Source: Halonotius roseus (GTDB lineage: Archaea > Halobacteriota > Halobacteria > Halobacteriales > Haloferacaceae). From it: a stretch of 64,000 nt of DNA. This document shows, piece after piece, positions 8,274 to 16,455 of the stretch (positions are counted from its first letter, which is position 1; every line of letters starts with the position of its first letter). Below the pieces are notes generated by a model. The model saw only the letters and a program-made list of their open reading frames with translations, searched no databases and was not told the DNA's origin. The stretch lies in assembly GCF_006861655.1 (NCBI RefSeq), contig NZ_SESI01000003.1:186001-250000 (forward strand). Reading direction: 5' to 3'. A program made the translations under genes and the position numbers.

Positions 8274-9392
8274 ATGGACAGACGGACGTTCCTCGGAGCA
8301 GTTGGGAGCACAGGCGCGGTCGCAGTTGCGGGCTGCACTGGCGACAGCGGGAGCAACGACACCCCCGAAACGGTCGGCGAGTGGGCCGGCGACGGCACCA
8401 TCGAGTTCGGGCTGCCGCCGTTCCAAGATGCCGAACAGCTCAACGAACAGTACGCGCCCGTTTTCGAGTGGCTCGCCGACGGCTTCGACGGCGTCGATAC
8501 TGTCGAGGGCGTCCAAACGACGAGCTACAGCGCGACCGTCGAGAGCGTCGTCAACGGCCACACCGAGATGGCGAACCTCTCGCCGATCATCTCGGTGTTG
8601 GCCCGCGAGGACGGCGTCAACCCGCTGGTGATCAACTGGTCACACGGCGCGGAGAGCTACCATTCCTACATCGCTACCCACGCGGATTCGGATATCGAGA
8701 GCCTCGAAGATATCGCGGGGTCGACGATTTCGATGGTCGACCCGCTGTCGTCAAGCGGCGGGCTCTTCCCGCGGTATATGCTCGCACAGGCCGGCCTCGA
8801 CGCCGGCACCGTGAACGCACAGCCCGACGATTTCGAAATCCAGTGGGCTGGCACCCACCCTGCCTCGCTGGCGGCCTTGGAGAACGGCCACGTCGACGCG
8901 GCGGCCTACGGTGATTTCCAGCATCCAGACGACGACAACATCGTCAAAGTCGCCGAAAGCAACCCGATCCCGTTCGACCCGCTCGTCGCCAAACCCGACA
9001 CCCCTGATGCGATCCAGCAGGCCCTGATCGAGCGACTCATCAACACGCCGGAGTCGGCGCTCGAAGACCACCGGATCGACCGCTTCGGCGAGATCGCCGA
9101 GGGCACCTACGACCCCGTTCGCGGCGTCGCCGAGGAGATGGGCGTCGAGATCGACACGCTCGAACCAGAATCCGAATCGGACTCGGAAACCAACGAGTCG
9201 ACCACGAACGAGTCGGCGACCAACGAGACGACGATGAACGGGTCGACGACAAACGAGACAACGATGAACGGATCGGAGACCAACGAGTCGACCATGAACG
9301 GATCGGAGACCAACGAGTCGACCATGAACGGATCGGAGACCAACGAGTCGACCATGAACGGATCGACCAACACCAACGAAAGCGGTGCCTAA
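8274..9392 (+). CDS. phnD: Phosphonate-type ABC transporter substrate-binding lipoprotein
   Basis: A 372-residue PhnD-like periplasmic-binding protein anchored outside the membrane. The N-terminus has a twin arginine (DRRTFLGAVG) and a lipobox ending AVAGC at residue 21. The binding domain (residues 40-300) shows PhnD-family features: TTSYSATVESVVNGHTEMA, then MVDPLSSSGGLFPRYML and AALENGHVDAAAYGD. The last 70 residues are a low-complexity Asn/Glu/Ser/Thr tail with 10-residue repeats (see the repeat feature). It is the first gene of a D-C-E operon. The substrate may be phosphonate, phosphite or phosphate. No C-P lyase genes are in this window. Confidence 0.9.
   Translation: MDRRTFLGAVGSTGAVAVAGCTGDSGSNDTPETVGEWAGDGTIEFGLPPFQDAEQLNEQYAPVFEWLADGFDGVDTVEGVQTTSYSATVESVVNGHTEMANLSPIISVLAREDGVNPLVINWSHGAESYHSYIATHADSDIESLEDIAGSTISMVDPLSSSGGLFPRYMLAQAGLDAGTVNAQPDDFEIQWAGTHPASLAALENGHVDAAAYGDFQHPDDDNIVKVAESNPIPFDPLVAKPDTPDAIQQALIERLINTPESALEDHRIDRFGEIAEGTYDPVRGVAEEMGVEIDTLEPESESDSETNESTTNESATNETTMNGSTTNETTMNGSETNESTMNGSETNESTMNGSETNESTMNGSTNTNESGA
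9211..9360 (+). repeat. 30-bp in-frame tandem repeats in the phnD 3' end
   Basis: Three perfect 30-bp copies (9271-9300, 9301-9330, 9331-9360) follow about two degenerate ones. Each encodes the decapeptide GSETNESTMN. The perfect copies indicate recent expansion, and the repeat number is probably variable between strains. Confidence 0.9.
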
Positions 9393-9428
9393 CCACGCCT
9401 CACACGGTTGGCACCCAGCTCCCACACC

Positions 9429-10133
9429 ATGCTCGAAATCGAGAGCCTGACCCGACGCTACGGGGACGAACTCGCAGTCGACGGGCTCTCAACGCGGCTG
9501 GCACGTGGCGAGCTAACTGTTCTCATCGGCCGCTCCGGCGCGGGCAAAACAACGTTGTTGCGGTGTCTCGACCGATTGGAGTCGCCAGATGCGGGAACGA
9601 TCAGCGTCGACGACGCGTCGCTTGCGGCGACCGACGCCGCCCTCGTCTTTCAGTCGGGCGCGCTCGTCGACGGCAAATCAGCCCTCGAAAACGTCCTTGA
9701 CGGCGCGCTCGACCGCGAACCCGCCTGGCGCGAGCTGGTCGGCTGGCACTCGGCGAGTGAGAAGCGCGTCGCGGTCGAACGCCTCCACGACGTGGGGCTG
9801 GCAGGCTACGCCGATCGCCCGGTCGAAGCCCTCTCGGGCGGCCAACAGCAGCGCGTCGGCATCGCCCGCGCGCTCCACCAGCGACCCGACGTGCTGTTGG
9901 CCGACGAACCCGTCGCGTCGCTGGATCCCGAAACCGGGCGATCGGTGTTGGCGGTGTTGTCGCGGGCCGTCCGCGAACACGACCTGATCGGCCTCGTGAG
10001 CCTCCACCAGCCGGGGTTGGCGACGAGCGTCGCCGATCACTATCTCGGTATGGAACACGGAGGGTTGGTGCTCGATCGGCCGGCAGCCGATGTCGACAGC
10101 GGGGATATCGAGGAGGTGTACGCCGATGGGTAG
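9429..10133 (+). CDS. phnC: Phosphonate-type ABC transporter ATP-binding protein
   Basis: This 234-residue ATPase has all ABC motifs: Walker A GRSGAGKTTLL, Q-loop VFQSGALVDG, signature LSGGQQQRVGIARALHQ, Walker B VLLADEPVASLDPETG and H-loop LVSLHQP. It powers import with the PhnE permease. I start it at the ATG giving MLEIESLTRRYGDEL, the usual ABC opening. A TTG 21 bp upstream is also in frame. It lies 36 bp after phnD and overlaps phnE by 8 nt. Confidence 0.93.
   Translation: MLEIESLTRRYGDELAVDGLSTRLARGELTVLIGRSGAGKTTLLRCLDRLESPDAGTISVDDASLAATDAALVFQSGALVDGKSALENVLDGALDREPAWRELVGWHSASEKRVAVERLHDVGLAGYADRPVEALSGGQQQRVGIARALHQRPDVLLADEPVASLDPETGRSVLAVLSRAVREHDLIGLVSLHQPGLATSVADHYLGMEHGGLVLDRPAADVDSGDIEEVYADG
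10111..10118 (+). promoter_or_regulatory. Shine-Dalgarno site for phnE
   Basis: AGGAGGTG lies 7 nt before the phnE ATG at 10126, inside the phnC coding region. It decides the start in favour of 10126 over the in-frame ATG at 10090. Confidence 0.7.
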
Positions 10134-10998
10134 CCACGAGCAGGGCGATACGGAGTCCCCCAGCGTCGACCGCGAGTTCCGTCGCCACCAGCACCGGTGG
10201 CGACGCCGGTTTGCCATCCGAATCGCCGCCGTCATCGCCCTCGCGGTCGGCGTCGGCGTCACCGCCCGCTGGCTCGGCTTCGATCTCGCGTATCTCTACG
10301 CCCACCGCGAGAACCTGTGGTCGGTGCTGATCGAGGAGATGGTCGCGCCCCGGGCGTTGTGGGCCCAGCTCCAGGGTGATGCAGGGCTGTTGGTGTCGGC
10401 GGCGGCCGAGACGCTCGCTATCGCCGCCGTCGGCACCGCAGTCGGCCTGCCGGCCGCGCTCCTGTTGGGGACGCTCGCAGCGAGCAACGTGACGCCGCGG
10501 CCGGTGCATACCTCGGTTCGCCTCCTGCTCGGCGGGGTGCGAGCCGTCCCGAGTATGGTGTACGCGCTGTTGTTCGTCATCCTTGCCGGCCTCGGCCCGG
10601 TCGCCGGCGCGTTGGCGATCGCCGTCGGAACGGTCGGTGATCTGGGGCGGCTGTTCGCCGACGAGATGGAGGAGATCGACGAGCGGCCGGTCGAAGCCGT
10701 CGCCTCGACCGGCGCGGGCGCGACCGCGACGACCGCCGCCGCCCGGCTGCCGCAGGTGACGACCGCCTACATCGCGTGGACGCTGTTCTATCTGGAGATC
10801 AACGCCCGGAAGAGCTCCGTGCTCGGGATCGTCGGCGCGGGCGGGCTCGGCTTCCCGCTGATCATGGCATTTCGGGCGCGCAACTACACCCGCGTGATGG
10901 CCGTTATCGTCGTGGTGCTCGTGTTGATCGTCGGTGTCGAAACCGCGGCCAACCGGCTTCGCGGGCGGCTCAAATCAGACCGGCGGGTCGATCGATAG
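10126..10998 (+). CDS. phnE: Phosphonate-type ABC transporter permease
   Basis: A 290-residue permease with about six membrane helices and a charged cytoplasmic N-terminus (QHRWRRRFAIRIAA). The EAA-like loop typical of binding-protein-dependent permeases is visible in the AVASTGAGATATTAAARLPQ region, followed by FYLEINARKSSVLGIVGAGG, which is characteristic of PhnE. Start set by the strong SD at 10111-10118. It overlaps phnC by 8 nt and ends the operon. The stop codon lies inside a short degenerate repeat. Confidence 0.92.
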   Translation: MGSHEQGDTESPSVDREFRRHQHRWRRRFAIRIAAVIALAVGVGVTARWLGFDLAYLYAHRENLWSVLIEEMVAPRALWAQLQGDAGLLVSAAAETLAIAAVGTAVGLPAALLLGTLAASNVTPRPVHTSVRLLLGGVRAVPSMVYALLFVILAGLGPVAGALAIAVGTVGDLGRLFADEMEEIDERPVEAVASTGAGATATTAAARLPQVTTAYIAWTLFYLEINARKSSVLGIVGAGGLGFPLIMAFRARNYTRVMAVIVVVLVLIVGVETAANRLRGRLKSDRRVDR

Positions 10999-11075
10999 TC
11001 CCCTAAGCTGGGTGGTCGACCCGTAGTCCCACAGGTTGGGTGGTCGACCGATGGTTCCGCAAGCTGGTGTCGAGC
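10996..11075. repeat. Degenerate 28-bp repeats after phnE
   Basis: Two 27-nt units (10996-11022 and 11024-11050) match the pattern TAGTCCCMYARGYTGGGTGG followed by TCGACC. A third, weaker unit lies at about 11052-11078. The first begins at the stop codon of phnE. Function is unknown. It could be a local duplication or a terminator-related structure. Confidence 0.5.
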
Positions 11076-11158
11076 GGGGTCGACCGTGCGATCACAGCCA
11101 CTCGCCCATCCCGCCGGGTTCAGGAGGTATTTACGAATCCGTTTCCTACGGCGGCCTA

Positions 11159-12232
11159 ATGGAGACAGGCTCGGGCGACGTATTCAACCGATCCGGAACG
11201 ATCGGCATCGAAGAGGAGTTCTTTATCGTCAACGACGCGGGCCGACCCGTCTCAGGGATTCAGGAGCTGATCTACGACAGCGAGCCGCCGGCGATCCTAC
11301 AGGATCGACTCGATCACGAGCTCTTCCAGTGTACCATCGAAACGCAGACGCCGATCATCGAGGAGCCAGGCGAGGCCGAATCGACGCTGCTGGCGATCCG
11401 GGAGGCCCTCACCGAGCACGCCGAAGCCCACGGCTTTCAGATCGCCGCTGCCGGGCTACATCCGGCCGCCAAGTGGCAAGAGCTCGATCACGCGACAAAG
11501 CCGCGCTATCAGGCGCAACTCGACCGGATCCAGTACCCACAACACCGCAACACGACTTCGGGCCTACACGTTCACATCGGCGTCGACGACGCTGATAAGG
11601 CAGTCTGGATCGCCAACGAACTCCGGTGGTATCTCCCGCCGCTGCTCGCCCTGTCGGCCAATTCGCCGTACTGGAACGGGTTCGACACGGGGTTGGCCTC
11701 GGCGCGAGCGAAGATATTCGAGAACCTTCCCAACACTGGTATCCCGACACAGTTTGCAGATTTCGAGGCCTACGACCGGTTCGAACAGCGGATGGTCGAT
11801 CACGGCGCGATCAACGACCGCGGCGAGCTCTGGTTCGACGTGCGACCCCACACCGGGCTCGGGACGGTCGAGGTGCGCACGCCGGACGCCCAGTCCGATC
11901 CCGAGATCGTCCTCGCGTTCGTCGAGTACGTCCACGCGCTCGTCGCGGATCTGGCAGCTCGCTACGAGGACGGCGAAGCACAACCGCAACTCCGCCGGGA
12001 GCTGCTCGATGAAAACAAGTGGCAGGCGATCCGACACGGCCACGAGGCGACGTTTATCAGCCGCGACGGCGAGGGAACTATCGATCTCGCCGCGTTTGTC
12101 GACCGCGAGTGCGACCGCCTCGGCGTCGACGGCCTCAGATCGGTCTTCGAGCGCGACAGCGGCAGCCAGCGACAGCGACAGCTGATTGACGAGAAGGGGA
12201 TGGACGCGCTGTGTGACTCCCTGCTCATCTAA
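11159..12232 (+). CDS. gshA: Glutamate--cysteine ligase (GCS2 family)
   Basis: This 357-residue enzyme joins glutamate and cysteine to form gamma-glutamylcysteine, the main low-molecular-weight thiol of halophilic archaea. Family landmarks: [12 protein letters not shown] near the start, [58 protein letters not shown] and [18 protein letters not shown] (metal and substrate loops of GCS2 ligases). The ATG at 11159 matches the haloarchaeal N-terminus (METGSGD) and lies about 31 bp after a TATA-like GTATTTACGA. No gshB is adjacent, as expected in a lineage that does not make glutathione. Confidence 0.92.
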   Translation: METGSGDVFNRSGTIGIEEEFFIVNDAGRPVSGIQELIYDSEPPAILQDRLDHELFQCTIETQTPIIEEPGEAESTLLAIREALTEHAEAHGFQIAAAGLHPAAKWQELDHATKPRYQAQLDRIQYPQHRNTTSGLHVHIGVDDADKAVWIANELRWYLPPLLALSANSPYWNGFDTGLASARAKIFENLPNTGIPTQFADFEAYDRFEQRMVDHGAINDRGELWFDVRPHTGLGTVEVRTPDAQSDPEIVLAFVEYVHALVADLAARYEDGEAQPQLRRELLDENKWQAIRHGHEATFISRDGEGTIDLAAFVDRECDRLGVDGLRSVFERDSGSQRQRQLIDEKGMDALCDSLLI

Positions 12233-12263
12233 TCCGTCCGTTTGGATCCGACACAAACGTTTT

Positions 12264-12282
12264 TGTTGGTTCACAACCAACA
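12264..12282. promoter_or_regulatory. Perfect inverted repeat, candidate operator
   Basis: TGTTGGTT and its exact complement AACCAACA are separated by CAC and end 10 bp before the ATG at 12293. In a leaderless promoter this overlaps the TATA/initiation region, so binding would block transcription. The gene it precedes encodes a winged-helix protein, which makes autorepression likely. Confidence 0.6.
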
Positions 12283-12292
12283 TATTGTAGCC

Positions 12293-12934
12293 ATGAGCGA
12301 CGAAACCGAGACGGGCGAGGATGCCGTCGACGACGCGAACACCGAAGAGATGGGCACAGAGATCGATGACGACGGGGGGCCGCGGGCTGAGCTCCAGAAG
12401 ACCAAACAGCGACTTGAAGCCGAAGCCGACCGAGCAGTCGCGGAGTTCGACGAGGGGATCGTCGACCTGCTGGCGTGGCTGTTGGATACCGAAACCCGGG
12501 CGCGGATCTACGTCTATCTCCGCCAACACCCACACAGTACGAGCGACGAGATCGCCGAAGGAACGGGGTTATATCCGAGCACCGTCCGGGAGGCACTGGC
12601 CGATCTCCACGAGGATGACGCGGTCGAACGCGCGAAACGCGACAGCGACGGCGCGGGCAACAACCCCTACGAGTACGAGGCGATCGCCCCCAGCAGCCTC
12701 GTCCGCGGCGTGGTGGGCGAGGTACAACACGAGCTTAACACCGTCTTCACGCTGGAATCCGACACCTCGGAAGCCGAGACCGACGATGGGCCGGTGACGA
12801 TCACGATCGACGGCCCAGACGGTGAAGGCGATGACGCCACAGACAGCGATGAAGCCGACGACGATGACGCCGTCGATGTCGACACCGATAGCAGCGACGG
12901 CGACAGCGATCCCGACGAGAGAGCAGACGTTTAA
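12293..12934 (+). CDS. Winged-helix transcriptional regulator with acidic tail
   Basis: The 213-residue protein has three parts: an acidic leader followed by a short coiled coil (AELQKTKQRLEAEADRAVAE, residues 35-60); an ArsR/TrmB-like winged helix (residues 65-125) with TRARIYVYLRQHPHSTSDEI and GLYPSTVREALADLHEDDAV; and a tail of about 70 residues almost wholly Asp/Glu/Ser/Thr. The start at 12293 follows a perfect 8-bp inverted repeat that could be its own operator. coaD begins 22 bp downstream, probably on the same transcript. The ligand is unknown. Confidence 0.82.
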   Translation: MSDETETGEDAVDDANTEEMGTEIDDDGGPRAELQKTKQRLEAEADRAVAEFDEGIVDLLAWLLDTETRARIYVYLRQHPHSTSDEIAEGTGLYPSTVREALADLHEDDAVERAKRDSDGAGNNPYEYEAIAPSSLVRGVVGEVQHELNTVFTLESDTSEAETDDGPVTITIDGPDGEGDDATDSDEADDDDAVDVDTDSSDGDSDPDERADV

Positions 12935-12956
12935 GCCTACACGCCCCAGCGAGGGT

Positions 12957-13442
12957 ATGAACGTGGCACTGGGTGGAACATTCGACCCCGTTCACGACGG
13001 GCATCACGCCTTGTTCGAGCGGGCGTTCTCGCTGGGCGATGTGACCGTTGGGCTCACCTCGGACGCGCTGGCTCCGAAGACGAGAGCGGTCGATCGGCCG
13101 GTTCGGGACTACGAGAAACGGAAGGCAGCCCTCGAAAGCGAACTCGAACCGCTGGCGGCCGCCCACGACCGCGAGTTCGAGATTCGGACGCTCAGTGAGC
13201 CAACCGGGATCGCCACCGAACCGACGTTCGACACCATCGTCGTCTCACCGGAAACGGTTGAAGGAGCCGAGCGGATCAACGAGTTGCGCGTCGACGACGG
13301 CCTCGACGCGCTCGAAATCGAGGTTGTCGACCACGTGATGGCCGAGGACGGCGAGCGCATCTCCTCAACGCGGATTTTGAACGGCGAGATCGACCGCCAC
13401 GGAAATCTGACACCGGCAGCAAGCGGTCGACAGCCCGAGTAG
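12957..13442 (+). CDS. coaD: Phosphopantetheine adenylyltransferase (archaeal)
   Basis: A 161-residue nucleotidyltransferase of the cytidylyltransferase fold that makes dephospho-CoA from 4'-phosphopantetheine and ATP. It shows the GGTFDPVHDGHH motif (T/HxGH nucleotide-binding signature) at residues 6-17, the TSDALAPKT segment, and near the C-terminus the GERISSTRILNGEID block (ISSTRI motif). It begins 22 bp after the winged-helix regulator and converges on the TFB-like gene with an 8-bp gap. Start by the canonical MNVALGGTFDP. Confidence 0.93.
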   Translation: MNVALGGTFDPVHDGHHALFERAFSLGDVTVGLTSDALAPKTRAVDRPVRDYEKRKAALESELEPLAAAHDREFEIRTLSEPTGIATEPTFDTIVVSPETVEGAERINELRVDDGLDALEIEVVDHVMAEDGERISSTRILNGEIDRHGNLTPAASGRQPE

Positions 13443-13450
13443 CGAGGGAG

Positions 13451-13759
13451 CTACCAGCTCGGCGCCTGAAACCCAGCGGACTCCAGCAGCGATTTCCACC
13501 GCGAGTGGACGCTGAGCCGGGAGACACCCATCGCGTCGGCGACGGCCTGCTGGGAGCGTTCCTCGCCGGCGATAAGCGCGCCGGCATACAGGCTGGCGGC
13601 GGCGACCGCCGGCTTCGATCGATCGTCGTCGGGGATATGAGTGAGAAAGAGGTCGCCGGCGGTGGTGCGCGCTTCCTTGTCGATATCGAGCTCCTCGGCC
13701 GCCGACGCAATCTGATCGAGCCACGGCTGATTTTCGACCTGCTCGCGCGCGCTGTACAT
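13451..13759 (-). CDS. Small TFB-like (TFIIB cyclin-fold) protein
   Basis: A 102-residue protein equivalent to a single TFIIB core repeat: residues 12-97 give IASAAEELDIDKEARTTAGD, a KPAVAAASLYAGALIAGE helix and a QQAVADAMGVSRLSVHSRWK helix-turn-helix. A normal TFB has a zinc ribbon plus two such repeats, and both the ribbon and one repeat are absent. It may be a transcription regulator derived from TFB that competes with or assists initiation, a short paralog seen in several haloarchaea. It is convergent with coaD and divergent from the phosphorylase gene, with 58 bp between starts. Confidence 0.78.
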   Translation of the reverse strand: MYSAREQVENQPWLDQIASAAEELDIDKEARTTAGDLFLTHIPDDDRSKPAVAAASLYAGALIAGEERSQQAVADAMGVSRLSVHSRWKSLLESAGFQAPSW

Positions 13760-13817
13760 ACCGACCCGTTTGGGGGCTACACAACAAAGCTTTGCCCCCC
13801 GCTGGGCAACCGTCGGT

Positions 13818-14543
13818 ATGGCGACACAGCCGCATCTGTCGGTCGAACCGGGCGACTGTCATGAGATCGCACTCATCCCCGGCGACCCCGGCCGCGTCGA
13901 TCGCATCGCCGACCAGTGTACAAACGTCGAACACCTCGCACAGAACCGCGAGTACAAGCTTGTCAACGCCGAATACAAGGACACACCGCTGACGATCTGC
14001 TCGACGGGGATCGGCTGTCCCTCCGCCGCCATCGCCATCGAGGAACTCAACGCGGTCGGCGTCGAGACCGTCATCCGCTGTGGGACGACCGGCGCGCTAC
14101 AGTCCGATATCGAGATCGGTGATATGATCGTGGCGACCGCGGCAGCCAAGGAGGAAGGGACAACCAAACGCTACGAGTCGGCTGTCTACCCCGCCGCACC
14201 GGACTACGCGGTTCTCAGCGCGCTTGTTGACGCTGCCGAGGCCAATGATGAGGACGTGCATATCGGCCCGATCGTCTCCGACGACGCCTTTTATGCAGAA
14301 ACCGAGGACTACGTTGACGACTGGGAGGCCGCAAATCTGCTGGCCGTCGAGATGGAGGCCGCCGCGGTCTTCTCGCTGGCCCGCCGAAAGGGGATGGGGG
14401 CCGGGGCGATCTGTACGGTCGATGGTAATCTCGTCGAGGGCACCCAGAAGGGAGCCGATGGCGACGAGGAGCTGCCACCGAAGGCGCGAAACAACGTCGA
14501 ACGCGCGATCACGATCACACTGGAGGCCGCCGCAGAGCTCTGA
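13818..14543 (+). CDS. udp: Uridine phosphorylase-family nucleoside phosphorylase
   Basis: A 241-residue PNP/UDP-family enzyme that splits nucleosides with phosphate in pyrimidine salvage. Visible landmarks: IPGDPGRVDRIADQ (phosphate loop), STGIGCPSAAIAIEELNAVG, VIRCGTTGAL and AVEMEAAAVFSLARRKGMGA, the substrate-binding block with Glu-Met-Glu. Start taken at MATQPHLS, since the 16 in-frame residues before it lie over the promoter region. Substrate preference between uridine and purine nucleosides is not certain from sequence alone. Confidence 0.88.
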   Translation: MATQPHLSVEPGDCHEIALIPGDPGRVDRIADQCTNVEHLAQNREYKLVNAEYKDTPLTICSTGIGCPSAAIAIEELNAVGVETVIRCGTTGALQSDIEIGDMIVATAAAKEEGTTKRYESAVYPAAPDYAVLSALVDAAEANDEDVHIGPIVSDDAFYAETEDYVDDWEAANLLAVEMEAAAVFSLARRKGMGAGAICTVDGNLVEGTQKGADGDEELPPKARNNVERAITITLEAAAEL

Positions 14544-14629
14544 TCGATCGATCGCGTTCAACCATCACGCTGGCGACTGCCCGCCCGCACAACCGGAGTC
14601 CTTAGGCTGTCACGGAGCCAGAAGGTGGT

Positions 14630-15100
14630 ATGACACCGACCCGGCGGCAGTTTGGGGCGACGGCGGCGGTGCTGACGGTCGGTCTGGCCGGCTGTCTCAC
14701 CGGCGAGCCGGGAACCGGCTTCGACGAAGGCGACGTTGACGAAGAGCCCACGAGCGACGACACCGCAGGCGAACGCGACGAGACGACCCAGCAGTTGGTC
14801 AACAATCTCGACGAACGCGGCCTGACCGTCCGGTCGACGACAACGACCCAGGACGCGATTCGGCTGACAGTACAGACGACCGGCGACAGCGACACCAACA
14901 TCCAGATCGCCGCCGGTGCGTTTGCGACGCTGCTCAACAGTGAGCCGACCGTCGAGCGCGAGCTTCGGGTGCGCGTCGAGGATCGCGGGCTCAGCGAGGA
15001 GCGGTTCTGGATCGAGGCCGCGTGGGCCCGGGAGTTCCTCAACGACGAACTCAGTGACAGCGAGTATCTCACGCTGATTGCTGACACACGACGCGAATAG
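14630..15100 (+). CDS. Tat lipoprotein of unknown function
   Basis: A 156-residue exported lipoprotein. The N-terminus has a twin arginine (TRRQFGATAAV) and a lipobox GLAGC at residues 18-22, followed by an acidic Asp/Glu/Thr linker. Residues 60-150 form a compact alpha/beta domain (IRLTVQTTGDSDTNIQIAAG, ERELRVRVEDRGLSEERFWI). I do not recognise the domain with confidence. It is probably tethered to the outer face of the membrane. It stands alone between the phosphorylase gene and a strong hairpin. Confidence 0.8.
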   Translation: MTPTRRQFGATAAVLTVGLAGCLTGEPGTGFDEGDVDEEPTSDDTAGERDETTQQLVNNLDERGLTVRSTTTTQDAIRLTVQTTGDSDTNIQIAAGAFATLLNSEPTVERELRVRVEDRGLSEERFWIEAAWAREFLNDELSDSEYLTLIADTRRE

Positions 15101-15136
15101 CCAATTTTTGAGAATCGCATGACAGCGGTGACTTCA

Positions 15137-15167
15137 GGCACCGCCTGAGCCGGAGTCAGGGGGTGCC
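15137..15167. terminator. 12-bp hairpin between the lipoprotein and DUF1102 genes
   Basis: GGCACCGCCTGA pairs with TCAGGGGGTGCC with one mismatch across a 7-nt loop, 36 bp after the lipoprotein stop. No U-tract follows. It may act as a terminator or processing structure that insulates the DUF1102 cluster. Confidence 0.5.
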
Positions 15168-15247
15168 AGCCGATATTCAGGCACGGCCAGCCAGCCGATC
15201 AGGCAGCGTGATACAAAGTGTAAGGGTCACCTACTGGTAAGTACACC

Positions 15248-15739
15248 ATGAGACTAACACGACGCAACACACTCATCGGACTCGGCGCGGTCGCGGCAGG
15301 CGCGGGCGTAATCGGCGGCACGGGCGCGTTCACATCTGTGGAAGCAGACCGGTCGATCTCAATCGAATCGACAGATGACAGCAGCGCGAACGTCAATTTC
15401 GTTGTTGACAGGATGGACAAACACGACAGTCTAAGCGATCCTGGGGACGATACCGTTGCACTGGACTTTGATGGCCTCAATGTGAACTCGACCACGACCT
15501 ACGATGACGCGTTATCAATCACTCCCCAAGGAAGCAACGGCCCCTACGACGTGACTGTTTCGTTGGTAGACGGAAACGGCGACAGTATCAGCTGGGTCAC
15601 CACCACGGTAAACAACGGGACTGGCGTCTCCGGCGGTACACAGGTTGATGTCGATATCGTAATCGATCTCACAGAGAACGATGCAAGTTCGTTCCCAACT
15701 GACGCCGTCCTCGAAATCTCGGTTAGCCAGAGCAACTAA
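15248..15739 (+). CDS. DUF1102-like exported protein
   Basis: The 163-residue protein opens LTRRNTLIGLGAVAAGAGVI and continues GTGAFTSVEADRSISI. It is a SipW/Tat-like signal plus the GAFTSVEADR sequence that marks DUF1102-type haloarchaeal surface proteins, distant relatives of the TasA/camelysin group. The mature part (residues 35-163) is predicted all-beta and Asp/Ser/Thr/Asn-rich (TIDLTEN-like strands), with no Cys and no membrane anchor, so it is secreted or assembled outside the cell. It is the first of four consecutive genes with this kind of N-terminus, and closely resembles its neighbour at 15824. Confidence 0.8.
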   Translation: MRLTRRNTLIGLGAVAAGAGVIGGTGAFTSVEADRSISIESTDDSSANVNFVVDRMDKHDSLSDPGDDTVALDFDGLNVNSTTTYDDALSITPQGSNGPYDVTVSLVDGNGDSISWVTTTVNNGTGVSGGTQVDVDIVIDLTENDASSFPTDAVLEISVSQSN

Positions 15740-15746
15740 GCCGGGA

Positions 15747-15765
15747 ATCCAGTTTTACACTGGAT
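15747..15765. terminator. Hairpin between the two DUF1102 paralogs
   Basis: ATCCAGT pairs perfectly with ACTGGAT across a 5-nt loop, directly after the first DUF1102 stop. It could attenuate transcription and set the ratio of the two paralogs. Confidence 0.45.
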
Positions 15766-15823
15766 CTTTGCGTATCGGGGCTTCACACAGAAACACACCG
15801 CAGCAAACGGAAACTAACACACT

Positions 15824-16393
15824 ATGCAACTCACACGACGAAATACGATTATCGGGCTCGGAACAGTCGCCGCAGGCGCGGGCATCATCAGCGGCAGCGG
15901 TGCGTTCGACTCGGTTGAAGCAAACCGATCCTTCGAGGTCAGCGTCACCGGTGACGGCGGGGCACTCCTTGGGCTCAACGCAACCAACGACACGATCGCA
16001 GGGGAAGAACCCGGCGGAGCCGGTGGCAACGAGGTAATTTTCTTCGAGATCAACGATAGCGAAACGGGCGGTGACGCCTCGCTTAACGAGGATTCAACAA
16101 CTCGGTTTAATGATGCATTTTCGATCACAAATAACAACGATCAGACAGTGCTCGTGAGTATTCTTCTCCCTAGCGGGATGGAGGGCGTCTCTTTCACGCT
16201 GGCTGACGAACGCGCCCTATATGACCAACCAGGTTCCAGCCCAACCGATTTGGTCGAAGAATCTGTCGAGCTAACTACCGGCGAATCCATCTCGCTTGAT
16301 CTCCAAATTGACACGACCGAAGATGGCGGCTACGTCGAGCCAGCGGAAGGAGAGCCCTACCAGATCACGATCCGGGCCGTGTCTGTCCAGTAG
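15824..16393 (+). CDS. DUF1102-like exported protein, paralog
   Basis: The 189-residue paralog of the preceding gene has nearly the same leader (LTRRNTIIGLGTVAAGAGII, then GSGAFDSVEANRSFEV). The mature domain continues with TGDGGALLGLNATND, the D-x-x-A-L-L-G-L segment typical of DUF1102, then beta-rich sequence ending in YQITIRAVSV. No C-terminal anchor. It is presumably a surface or fibre subunit exported like its neighbour. It lies 84 bp after the first paralog, with a small hairpin in between. Confidence 0.82.
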   Translation: MQLTRRNTIIGLGTVAAGAGIISGSGAFDSVEANRSFEVSVTGDGGALLGLNATNDTIAGEEPGGAGGNEVIFFEINDSETGGDASLNEDSTTRFNDAFSITNNNDQTVLVSILLPSGMEGVSFTLADERALYDQPGSSPTDLVEESVELTTGESISLDLQIDTTEDGGYVEPAEGEPYQITIRAVSVQ

Positions 16394-16455
16394 GCTCAAA
16401 CCTACAGCCATCGTAGTATCGCCCCGAACGAACATCGAAGAGAAATCACACAGTC

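Noticed and set aside
9107-9425. Open frames on the minus strand opposite the phnD repeats (for example VDSLVSDPFM repeats)
   Set aside because: Repeats in phnD generate mirrored frames. These have no start or family support and no homology.
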